Assembly (NCBI GenBank): GCA_025363655.1
Contig: JANYDK010000063.1
Location: 18,288 to 82,287, forward strand
Source: Deltaproteobacteria bacterium
GTDB lineage: Bacteria > Myxococcota_A > Polyangia > Polyangiales > JADJMO01
DNA: 64,000 bases
Direction of reading: 5' to 3'
In this document: piece by piece, positions 26,506-36,536 of the stretch
Layout: the number at the start of each line of letters is the position of its first letter
How positions within the stretch are numbered: position 1 is the first letter of the stretch
Notes under the pieces: model-generated
Databases searched by the model: none
Told to the model about the DNA's origin: nothing
The model's input: the letters and a program-made list of their open reading frames with translations, nothing else
Position numbers and translations under genes: made by a program

Positions 26506-27116
26506 AACCGCGCGAGCTCCTCGTGCCACGTCTTCTCGGGGTAGCCCTCCCTGGCGTGCTCGTCGCGCTCGCGGTCGCCCTCGCCTCGTCTACGGGCAGC
26601 GGCGCTCCTGGTGACGCCGACGCCTCGTTCCCCGACGCCAAGCCCTCGTGGGAAGCCGGCAAATCCCCCGACGCGATCAAGTTCGATGCGCCACTCAGCC
26701 TCGATGCCAAGCTCGACGCGAAGGCCGACGTCAAGGCCGACAGCAACCTCCCCATCCTCCCCGACCCGACGCCCCTCGCCTGCGAGTCGGTCTACGTGCT
26801 CACCGTGAAGTGGGACAAGGGCACCCTCACGCTCGACAAAGTCCGCACCGAGAAGCTCGCGCAAAAGACCGCGCTGCCGCGGAAATTCGGCCGTTTCGCC
26901 GCCGAGCTCTACGTCGGCGGCACGCTCCTCGAGCGCCTCCGCTTCGACATCCCGCTGCTCGCGGACGACTCGGTGATGAGCGAGAGCTACGCCAAAGGCC
27001 TCGTCACCACCGTCGACGTCAAAGTCCCCGACAGCGAACGCCCCACCCGCCTGGAAATCTGGGACCGCGCCACCGACAAGCGTTGGAAGTTCACCTACCC
27101 CCTCACGCTGAAATAG
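26502..27116 (+). CDS. Exported protein of unknown function
   Basis: 204 residues from ATG 26502, which overlaps the RluA stop; ATG 26493 is an alternative. The leader (residues 9-30, LVPRLLGVALPGVLVALAVALAS) is a signal peptide or anchor. An Asp/Ala/Lys-rich linker follows (DAKLDAKADVKAD), then a compact domain of about 120 residues beginning CESVYVLTVKWDKG and ending FTYPLTLK, probably a beta sandwich. No family recognised. It is the last gene of a coupled trio, and a 55-bp repeat begins 9 bases after the stop. Confidence 0.75.
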   Translation: MKPRELLVPRLLGVALPGVLVALAVALASSTGSGAPGDADASFPDAKPSWEAGKSPDAIKFDAPLSLDAKLDAKADVKADSNLPILPDPTPLACESVYVLTVKWDKGTLTLDKVRTEKLAQKTALPRKFGRFAAELYVGGTLLERLRFDIPLLADDSVMSESYAKGLVTTVDVKVPDSERPTRLEIWDRATDKRWKFTYPLTLK

Positions 27117-27125
27117 CTCTCGCAG

Positions 27126-27180
27126 GGGCCCCCGGCGACGGCCGGGGATGAGACTGTCGAACCCGAACGAGAGCGACTGG
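27126..27180. repeat. 55-bp intergenic repeat, copy 1
   Basis: Matches 46061-46115 at 54 of 55 bases; the only difference is A at 27161 against C at 46096. It contains a perfect 7-bp stem, CCCCGGC/GCCGGGG, around GACG. Both copies lie between convergent genes directly after the plus-strand stop, so a bidirectional transcription end or a dispersed genomic repeat family is likely. Confidence 0.9.
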
Positions 27181-27221
27181 GTTTTTACGCCGTGCCTCTC
27201 AGCACGAAGTAAAAACCCAGT
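27176..27221. terminator. Strong bidirectional hairpin between convergent genes
   Basis: ACTGGGTTTTTAC (27176-27188) and GTAAAAACCCAGT (27209-27221) are perfect 13-bp inverted arms. Inside them CGTGC (27191-27195) and GCACG (27202-27206) add 5 bp around a CTCTCA loop. The arms carry T5 and A5 runs, so either strand ends a hairpin near U residues. Its place between two convergent genes fits a shared terminator. It starts inside the last 5 bases of the 55-bp repeat. Confidence 0.7.
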
Positions 27222-27246
27222 GCGACTTTTCTCCAGTGCGACGTTT

Positions 27247-28119
27247 CTAAAGCGCGACCTTGTACGTGATCGTCTTTTGGTCGCCGGTGAACGGCTTGGT
27301 CTTCATCTTCGCGAAGCGCTGGATGATGCACTGCTGGGTGCCGTCGCTGTAGGGCACCTTGTCCTTCTCTTCGAACTCGGCCTTCAGCACCTTCCCGTCC
27401 TTGGGGGAGATGGTGAGGATCACCTTCGCGGTGCCGCCCTTGCTCGCGGACGTCTTGCAGTCTTCGTAGATCACCTTCTTCAGGTTCTCTTTCGTCACCT
27501 CGGCGTTGAAGGGCTCGGTCGCCTTCTCGACCACCGGCTTGTCGTCCTTGCCGTTGGTGAAGTCGAGGTTGCTGCCGCCGATTTTCTCTTCCTTGCCGTT
27601 GAGCTCGATCGAACCTTCGGCGACGCCGCCCGTCGTGGCGACGGCCTTGAACGTGTATTTGAAGTTCGGTTCGAGCGCGACCGGCTTGTATTTCTCGAGG
27701 CTGACGACGAAGTAGAACGAGCGTCCATCGCCCGAGGGGAACTGCTCGAGCTTGTGGACCATCTCCCCCATCACGCCCTTCTTGTCGTGCTTGTAGATGA
27801 GGAGGTCGAGCTTGTTCACGTCGAGCGGCTTCTTCAAGAAGATCATCATGTGGATGACCCACTTCTTGTCGCTGTTCTCGTCCTTCTTCGTCACCTTCTT
27901 CGCGGTGATTTGCCCGGCGTTGCTCACCACCGAGGGGGGCTGCGCGTCGAAGAAGAGGATCTGACCTCCGAGCTTGTCGGCGAGCGGATCGCCCTTCGGC
28001 TTGTCGGCGGCGACGGCGTCGGCGCTGCCCCCGCCGATGACGGCGAGCGGCGCGAGGAGCGCGGCGGCGAGAGCTGCACGACGCGCGAAACGGAAGACGG
28101 TGTGGAGAATCTGCGACAT
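27247..28119 (-). CDS. Secreted protein of unknown function
   Basis: 290 residues from ATG 28119 (GTG one codon earlier is possible). A basic leader and hydrophobic segment (FRFARRAALAAALLAPLAVIGG, spanning to VAA) form a signal peptide. The mature protein is Lys/Asp-rich. The last 70 residues (DCKTSASKGGTAKVILTISPKDGKV, broken across the Cys, then QCIIQRFAKMKTKPF) resemble the C-terminal fold of TonB/AgmX-like proteins, with a Cys pair that may be bonded. That assignment is tentative. Downstream is the shared hairpin; upstream is a 417-base gap before the kinase gene. Confidence 0.75.
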   Translation of the reverse strand: MSQILHTVFRFARRAALAAALLAPLAVIGGGSADAVAADKPKGDPLADKLGGQILFFDAQPPSVVSNAGQITAKKVTKKDENSDKKWVIHMMIFLKKPLDVNKLDLLIYKHDKKGVMGEMVHKLEQFPSGDGRSFYFVVSLEKYKPVALEPNFKYTFKAVATTGGVAEGSIELNGKEEKIGGSNLDFTNGKDDKPVVEKATEPFNAEVTKENLKKVIYEDCKTSASKGGTAKVILTISPKDGKVLKAEFEEKDKVPYSDGTQQCIIQRFAKMKTKPFTGDQKTITYKVAL

Positions 28120-28536
28120 CACGTGGCCTCGTTCAGGTGAGGATCAGGAGGATAGCGGTTCCAGAGTCTCGCGGCACCATCGGCCGTCGGACGTGAGACG
28201 AGACGAGGAGAGAGCGCTTCAAAATCGCGAGGGCGCCGGACGGCGGCGATCCCAGCGGGAGCTTGGTTTTCGCAAGATCCAAGGCGGTTCTCGCTGGGGT
28301 GTCGATCCAGAACGCGAACACACGTGCTCGTGAGACTTGGCCTCGGGCCACTCACCTCCGCTACGGTTCGTCGCGCGGGGTGACGCTGCATTGGAGCACG
28401 GACCTCGCACTTCCTGCCACGCGGTGATGGCCAGGCGGTGAATGATCAGCCTAGCGCGAATTGACACCGCGAGATCGTCCAGGCACAGTTTTGGTCGGAG
28501 GAAGCGCTCGGCCCTCTCGGCTCGAGAAAGGGAGAC
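28120..28536. other. 417-base intergenic region between divergent genes
   Basis: No coding frame with a recognisable product and no RNA gene was seen. It should hold promoters for the secreted-protein gene (leftward) and the Ser/Thr kinase gene (rightward). The right side has a possible sigma-70-type promoter at 28461 and an AAGGGAG ribosome site ahead of ATG 28537. Confidence 0.6.
28461..28489 (+). promoter_or_regulatory. Candidate sigma-70-type promoter of the kinase gene
   Basis: A perfect TTGACA (28461-28466) is followed after 17 bases by CACAGT (28484-28489), a weak match to TATAAT. Spacing is ideal and the leader to ATG 28537 would be about 40 bases. The weak -10 box keeps confidence low. 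Confidence 0.3.
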
Positions 28537-30150
28537 ATGCCCAACGGATCGTCGCCGGCTGCGAGCGAAGCGCCGCAGGCAACAACAGGGTCGTCCAAGC
28601 AATCTGGACCGGACCCGCTGATCGGTCGCTTGGTGAACGACCGCTTCAAGATCACCGCGCTCATCGCGCGTGGTGGCATGGGCAAGGTCTATCGTGCAGA
28701 GCAAGCGCCGCTCGGTCGCATCTGCGCGGTCAAGGTCCTGAACCCGAACTACTCGGGTGAGCACGACCCGGAGTTCCACAAACGCTTCTTCCTCGAAGCG
28801 TCGATCAGCTCGAAGCTCACGCACCCCAACACGGTGACGATCTTCGATTACGGCCGCACCGACGACAACATCTACTACATGGCGATGGAGTACCTGGAGG
28901 GGCGAACGCTCCACCGGTGCCTCCGCGAAGAAGGTCCGTTCACCGAAGAACGCACGACCCACATCGCTCGCCAGATTTGTCGCTCTCTCCGCGAAGCGCA
29001 CTCGCTCGGGGTCATCCACCGCGACCTCAAGCCGGCCAACGTCTACCTCATCGAGCACGGCGACGAGACCGACTTCGTCAAGGTCCTCGACTTCGGCTTG
29101 GTGAAGAACATCGACGAGACCAAGGGTGAAGACCTCACCCAAACCGGTCTCTTCATGGGCTCGCCGAAGTACATGGCGCCCGAGCAGATTCGCGGCGAGC
29201 ACGTCGACGCGCGCACGGACATCTACGCGCTCGGCATCATGATGTACGAGATGATCACCGGAAAGGTGCCGTTCGATCGGCCCAACTCGGTGAACATCCT
29301 GATGGCGCACGTGAACGAGCGCGTCCCGCCGCTGCGCGAGATGCAGCCCGCCGTCGAGTGCTCCGAGGCCTTCGAAGCCACCATCTTCAAGTGCGTCGAG
29401 AAGAACCCCGACGATCGCTTCAAGACGATGGACGAGGTGCTCGCCGCGCTCAAACGCGCAGGTGGTGGCGCGCTGACGGCGACGATGGGAGCCGACCGCA
29501 GTGGTCAGTTCGATCTCCTCTCGTCGACGGGCAGCTTCACGCCATCGGGCAACGTGCTCAGCGGCAACCCGCTCTCGCCCGATCCTTCACAGTCGGGCTC
29601 CAACCCGCTCGCCGCGAGCGGTGCGACCGCCGCCGAGCAGAGGAAGGGCAGCAAGGCTCCGCTGATCATCGGCGCGCTCGTCGTCGCCGCTGCAGCTGCG
29701 ATCCTCGTGGTGATGCTCTCGGGAAAGACGACCGACTCGAACGCCAACACCAAGCCTTCGGCGGCTCCGCTGCAGACGCCTTCCGCCGTCGAGACGAAGA
29801 CGACCAGCGCCACCACCACCATCCCGGCGCTCTCCACGAGCGCGCCCATCGTCGACGACATGGTGAAGGTGCAAATCGAGTCCGACCCGCCGGGGGCTCA
29901 GGTGAAGGAAGACGACACCATCATCTGCGACGCGGCCGGAGCGACTTGCCAAGTGCTGGTCAACGACAAGCCGCGCAAGCTCACGCTCAACCTGAAGGAC
30001 TTCAAACCGGCGACCATCAGCGTGAAGAAGGGCGACCCTGCACGCGTGGTCAAGCTCGAGCCGAACCCGAAATGGACGCCTCCGCCGAAGAACACCGGTG
30101 GTGGCGATTTCAAACCAGGCGACGGCGTCTGGAAGCCCGCGCCCTACTGA
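28537..30150 (+). CDS. Membrane-anchored Ser/Thr protein kinase
   Basis: 537 residues. The kinase domain (about 35-310) has all key motifs: ARGGMGKVY loop, AVKVL Lys, HRDLKPAN catalytic loop (near 160), DFG, MAPEQ and DIYALG. One membrane helix (about residues 375-395, PLIIGALVVAAAAAILVVML) splits the cytoplasmic kinase from an outside region. That region has a Ser/Thr-rich linker and a PEGA-like beta domain (VKVQIESDPPGAQV), which may bind wall or carbohydrate. It is preceded by AAGGGAG. A strong intrinsic terminator follows 25 bases after the stop, so this gene seems to be its own unit. Confidence 0.94.
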   Translation: MPNGSSPAASEAPQATTGSSKQSGPDPLIGRLVNDRFKITALIARGGMGKVYRAEQAPLGRICAVKVLNPNYSGEHDPEFHKRFFLEASISSKLTHPNTVTIFDYGRTDDNIYYMAMEYLEGRTLHRCLREEGPFTEERTTHIARQICRSLREAHSLGVIHRDLKPANVYLIEHGDETDFVKVLDFGLVKNIDETKGEDLTQTGLFMGSPKYMAPEQIRGEHVDARTDIYALGIMMYEMITGKVPFDRPNSVNILMAHVNERVPPLREMQPAVECSEAFEATIFKCVEKNPDDRFKTMDEVLAALKRAGGGALTATMGADRSGQFDLLSSTGSFTPSGNVLSGNPLSPDPSQSGSNPLAASGATAAEQRKGSKAPLIIGALVVAAAAAILVVMLSGKTTDSNANTKPSAAPLQTPSAVETKTTSATTTIPALSTSAPIVDDMVKVQIESDPPGAQVKEDDTIICDAAGATCQVLVNDKPRKLTLNLKDFKPATISVKKGDPARVVKLEPNPKWTPPPKNTGGGDFKPGDGVWKPAPY

Positions 30151-30175
30151 CCTGACCGGAACCAGAGAGTGCCGA

Positions 30176-30210
30176 CGACGAGGACCCGATGCGGTCCTCG
30201 TCGCTTTTTT
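30176..30210 (+). terminator. Rho-independent terminator of the kinase gene
   Basis: CGACGAGGACC (30176-30186) pairs perfectly with GGTCCTCGTCG (30193-30203) around a 6-base loop. One C and then a T6 run (30205-30210) follow. This is a textbook intrinsic terminator 25 bases after the kinase stop. Confidence 0.88.
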
Positions 30211-30451
30211 GTCGCACCCTCGCGCAGGCGATACGCACGGACGGACGCGCCTCCGAATCGCGATTTCGAAGTGCTGCATGTTGTTCTCGATTTGGCGCAA
30301 CATCAGGTACAGTCGATCTTGCGCGTCGTAGTCGGCGCGCAGTCGTCAGCGGTGGGGGTTTGGGTTCGTCTCGCTTCACGCGTGCCCGCGTGAAGGAGCA
30401 GCGCACGAGTGACGACGTCCGTTCGGTCGTCGTCGGAAGGGAGCACCTCCC
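30211..30451. other. Leader region of the TonB-receptor operon
   Basis: 241 bases between the terminator and the receptor start. No recognisable coding frame or RNA family was seen. It probably holds the promoter and a long 5' leader; a GACGAC/GTCGTC pair near 30411-30437 could fold. A GGAAGGGAG ribosome site precedes GTG 30452. Confidence 0.5.
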
Positions 30452-33028
<2,577 letters not shown>

Positions 33029-33038
33029 GGAGGAGCAC

Positions 33039-35147
33039 GTGAGCCCCCGCACCTCGACCCTGTTCCGTCACCTCCGCCCGCTCTGCCTCGTCGGCCTCGT
33101 CGCCGGCGCGGCTTGCAGCGTCAACCTCCCGATCGACAACGTCGTCGACAACCCCGGCGTCAACAAGCCGGTCGGCGTCATCCAAGGGACGGTGAGCTAC
33201 GTCGGGCCGCCCCCGTGCTTCAAGAACGGGCGCGTGCAAGGCGTGATGGTCATCCTCCTCTTCGCCTACAACAACCCGCCGCCGCCCGACGGCCTCGCGA
33301 CCACCGCGCTCAACTTCACCGCCATCGCCGGCGACAAGATGTTCGCCGACCTCGCGCGGCCCGGTCCTGCCGAGCCGGGCGGTGGTGACAAGGCCTTCTG
33401 CCCCTCGCTCGACTCCGGCCCCGTCGCCGCCACGTCCGACTACACGATCAGCGAGCTCGACGCCGGCCAGTACCAACTCCGCGCATTCTACAGCCGCCAG
33501 AACGCGTTCAACCCGCTCTTCGACTACGCCAATCTTCCGGTCGTGGGTGACTCGACCGGCGGCGCGGTCTTCGATCCGTCGGCGACGACGCCCAAGTTCA
33601 TTCCCGTCACCATCGGCCAGCCCGACAAGACGGGAAAGCTCGTGATGCCCGACACCGGATACCTGACGAAGGGCGTCCCGGTCATCGTCGGCGGCGCACT
33701 GCGCACCAATCGGCCTTATTTTTACGTCGATTATGCCGGCTCGCGCGGCTTCGCCAACCCGAAGGGCACCGCCAAGGACGTGCAGTCCGCGTGGCCGTAC
33801 GACGACACCGTCGCCGGCGACGTGCAGGGCATCGTCTTCCCGCAAGATCACCCGATCACCTCGAACCAGAAGCTCGAGTGCCTCGGCAAGGTCGATCCGA
33901 CCTGCAGCGCGCTCGAGTTCGCCGAGAAGTCGCTGCCGTCGATTCATTTCAGATACGGCCTCCCGGGGCTGGTAACCGACACCACTGCGACCGATGCCTG
34001 GCTCGGCAAGAACGCGAAGCCCGACATCGCGTTCGGCGACAACAAGCCGCTGCCCTTTTACGACCTCAACCCGGTCGGCTCCGACGTCGACTCCGGCAAT
34101 CACTTCGCGCTCACCCGCAACTTCTTCAGCGACGGCACGCCAGCGGTGCTGGTCGACAACGAAGCACTGGAATCGCTCGGCAAAATCGCCGATCTTTTCC
34201 CGGCCGTCGTCCTCGCGAAGATGCAGAACGACGATCAGGGCAACCTCCTCGAACCGCTCGCTCCGCAATCCGACCCTATCGTCGTCGTCCAGGGTTTCAC
34301 CCTCACGGGAAACTCGATGAAGGCCTCGTCGGAGAGCGAGCTCGTCGGTGGTGGTCTCGCCACCTGCGCGGACGCCACTTCCTGTGGCGATCCTGGTGGA
34401 AAGAGTCCGCTCCACACCAAGGGTGGCGTCGTCCTCGCCGACGACTTCACCGCACTCATTCGTCCCGCAGCCCTCTGCGTGCGCCCGTCGCTCTCGCCGA
34501 ACCTCACCGGCAAGCTCGTCGTCCCGTACCAGTTCGACCCCAACCCCGCGAACGGCGGCGACAAGTCGCTCGTCAACGAGAAGCGCCTCAAGGACACCCA
34601 GCCTCGCGTCGAGAACGTGCTCTATGGCTGCCTCCCGCCGGGCTACTACTCGATCAACGTCGTTCAACCGACGGGGCAAGCGTGGTCTTTGCCGAACATG
34701 CTCGGCACCTGCTCGTACACCGCGACGGGCATCCCCAACGAGGAGTGCAAGCGCTACCCAGACAACGTCGCTGCGTCGCTGATGACCAAAGGCTTCCCGA
34801 CGAGGCCGCTGCTCAGCTCGCAGATGATCTACAAGACCAACCCGGACGGCTCGATCGCGACCGATGCGGGCGGTGCGAAGATTCCGCTCATCGTTCACAT
34901 CACGCCGTCGGCGCGCTGCATGCACCCTTCGGCGGGCGACGCCAAGGTGCTCGTCAGCAACGCCGTCCACGAGGACGAGAACCACAACGGCATCCTCGAC
35001 GGTGGCGAGGACAAGAACGGCAACGGCATCCTCGACATGGCGATCCCCGAGATCTGCCGGGAGCTGAAGCCGGTCGGTAGCAAGTGCGTCGACGACATCC
35101 AGTGCGGTGCCGCCACGTGCAAGAGCGGGATCTGCTCGCTCAAGTGA
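33039..35147 (+). CDS. Large lipoprotein, putative partner of the TonB receptor
   Basis: 702 residues from GTG 33039, with AAGGAGGAG 4 bases upstream. The signal peptide ends LVAGAACSVN. The mature protein is probably beta-rich, with motifs of a carboxypeptidase-regulatory-like start (VGVIQGTVSYVG, then DYTISELDAGQYQLRAFY). The C-terminus has DENHNGILDGGEDKNGNGILD-type Asp/Asn-rich turns resembling calcium-binding repeats, then a small Cys cluster (CVDDIQC, CKSGIC). The 10-base gap to the receptor gene suggests a surface substrate-binding lipoprotein working with the receptor, in the manner of SusD with SusC, though no sequence likeness to SusD is seen. Confidence 0.8.
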   Translation: MSPRTSTLFRHLRPLCLVGLVAGAACSVNLPIDNVVDNPGVNKPVGVIQGTVSYVGPPPCFKNGRVQGVMVILLFAYNNPPPPDGLATTALNFTAIAGDKMFADLARPGPAEPGGGDKAFCPSLDSGPVAATSDYTISELDAGQYQLRAFYSRQNAFNPLFDYANLPVVGDSTGGAVFDPSATTPKFIPVTIGQPDKTGKLVMPDTGYLTKGVPVIVGGALRTNRPYFYVDYAGSRGFANPKGTAKDVQSAWPYDDTVAGDVQGIVFPQDHPITSNQKLECLGKVDPTCSALEFAEKSLPSIHFRYGLPGLVTDTTATDAWLGKNAKPDIAFGDNKPLPFYDLNPVGSDVDSGNHFALTRNFFSDGTPAVLVDNEALESLGKIADLFPAVVLAKMQNDDQGNLLEPLAPQSDPIVVVQGFTLTGNSMKASSESELVGGGLATCADATSCGDPGGKSPLHTKGGVVLADDFTALIRPAALCVRPSLSPNLTGKLVVPYQFDPNPANGGDKSLVNEKRLKDTQPRVENVLYGCLPPGYYSINVVQPTGQAWSLPNMLGTCSYTATGIPNEECKRYPDNVAASLMTKGFPTRPLLSSQMIYKTNPDGSIATDAGGAKIPLIVHITPSARCMHPSAGDAKVLVSNAVHEDENHNGILDGGEDKNGNGILDMAIPEICRELKPVGSKCVDDIQCGAATCKSGICSLK

Positions 35148-35169
35148 GCGTGCGGACGCGCGATCGTCG

Positions 35170-36531
35170 ATGACGCTCGCGTATCTGGCAGGGGCGGTCG
35201 TCCAACGGGTCGACCGCCCTTCGCCTTTTTGTTTCGTCCTCTCGCTGCGCTCCCCCGGGCGATCGCACGAGCTGGCGATCATCGCCGCGCGACCGCACGT
35301 CGCGATCGGTGAGGTGGCCGAGTCGCCGCGGGTGAAGGGGAAGAAGCCCGACGCCGAGACGATGCGCTGGCGAAAGCTCCTCGAGGGTGCGCGCGTGGTC
35401 GCGGTCGAGTGGCGGGAAGACACGCCGCGCCGGTGGTATCGGTTGCGCCTCGTGCGTGCGGGTGAGCCGAGCGCGGTGGTGGCGACGCGTGATGGGATTG
35501 CTCTCTTGCTCGACGTCGGCGCGGCCGAGGACAGTCTCGTTTCGCCGAAGATTGCTTCGCAACTTCGCCTCGCCCTCGAAGACGACGCCGAGGAGCTCGC
35601 CGCCCTCGCCACCTCTGCCCTCGAACGCACGCGAAAAGAAGCTCTGGAAGGGCGGCGACGGGCGCTGGTGGGACAAGTTGCACGCGTGGTGCAGAAACTC
35701 GAACGACGCATCCAGGCCGTCGACGGCGATCTCTCTCGCATCGGTGAGGCCGAGTCGCTGACCGAACGAGGCGCGCTCCTCTCGGCGAATGCCCACCTCG
35801 CGAAGCGCGGCGCGCGTGAGCTGGCGGTGGACGACTGGTCGACGGGAGAGGCGGTGCGCGTGACCCTCGCGCTCGATCCGAGCAAGAGCGCGCGCGAGCA
35901 GGCCGACGCCCTCTTCCATCGGGCCAAACGTTTGAAGCGCGGCGCCGCGGTGGCGATGGGTCGACGTGCCGAAGCCGAGCGAGCCCTCGCCCAGGTGCGC
36001 GTGCTCGTGGCCGAACTGCTCGCAGCGCCCAGTCACGACGCGCTCGACGTGCTCGCGAGCCGGGCCGAGAAGCTCGGGATCCGCGCGCCGAAATCGTCCG
36101 AAACGTCGAGAAAAGAAGCCACTCCGGCGCGGGTGCCGTTCCACGTCTTCCGCAGCTCCGCGCGCACCATCTACGTCGGCAAGAACGCGAAGGACAACGA
36201 CGCGCTGACCACGCAGGTGGCGCGGCCACACGACCTCTGGCTGCACGCCAAGGGAACGACGGGCGCGCACGTGGTGGTGCCGCTCGAGAAGACCGAGGTT
36301 TGCCCGCCCGAGCTGCTCGTCGATGCCGCGCATCTCGCGGCGCACTTCTCGTCGGCGCGCGGCGAACAGGTCGTCGAGGTCAGCTACGTGCCGCGCCGAT
36401 ACGTGCGCAAGCCGCGAGGGAGCGCGGTCGGTTCGGTCAGCGTCGAGCGGGAGAAAGTCCTCGTGCTCCGCGTCGAGCCCGAACGACTGCGACGGCTGCT
36501 CGCGGCGGGAGAGGGCGAGATCGTTTCATAG
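35170..36531 (+). CDS. NFACT/RqcH-type ribosome-quality-control factor
   Basis: 453 residues from ATG 35170. The N-terminus (AVVQRVDRPSPFCFVLSLR) fits the NFACT-N domain. A charged, probably coiled-coil middle follows (residues 145-290), and the C-terminal NFACT-R (DUF814) domain is clear: VFRSSARTIYVGKNAKDNDALTT, HDLWLHAKGTTGAHVVV and VEVSYVPRRYVRKPRGS. RqcH proteins bind stalled 50S subunits and add C-terminal Ala tails. This one is shorter than the usual 550 or so residues because the N-terminal part is reduced. A terminator-like hairpin lies inside its first 20 codons. It converges with the transglycosylase-like gene after 5 bases. Confidence 0.82.
   Translation: MTLAYLAGAVVQRVDRPSPFCFVLSLRSPGRSHELAIIAARPHVAIGEVAESPRVKGKKPDAETMRWRKLLEGARVVAVEWREDTPRRWYRLRLVRAGEPSAVVATRDGIALLLDVGAAEDSLVSPKIASQLRLALEDDAEELAALATSALERTRKEALEGRRRALVGQVARVVQKLERRIQAVDGDLSRIGEAESLTERGALLSANAHLAKRGARELAVDDWSTGEAVRVTLALDPSKSAREQADALFHRAKRLKRGAAVAMGRRAEAERALAQVRVLVAELLAAPSHDALDVLASRAEKLGIRAPKSSETSRKEATPARVPFHVFRSSARTIYVGKNAKDNDALTTQVARPHDLWLHAKGTTGAHVVVPLEKTEVCPPELLVDAAHLAAHFSSARGEQVVEVSYVPRRYVRKPRGSAVGSVSVEREKVLVLRVEPERLRRLLAAGEGEIVS
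35192..35230 (+). terminator. Terminator-like hairpin inside the start of the NFACT gene
   Basis: GGGCGGTCG (35192-35200) pairs perfectly with CGACCGCCC (35211-35219) around a 10-base loop, and TTCGCCTTTTT follows (35220-35230). It lies 45 bases after the lipoprotein stop and inside codons 8-21 of the NFACT frame. It may end part of the receptor-operon transcript or attenuate NFACT expression. The T-run is displaced by 6 bases, which weakens the call. Confidence 0.5.
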
Positions 36532-36536
36532 CCACG

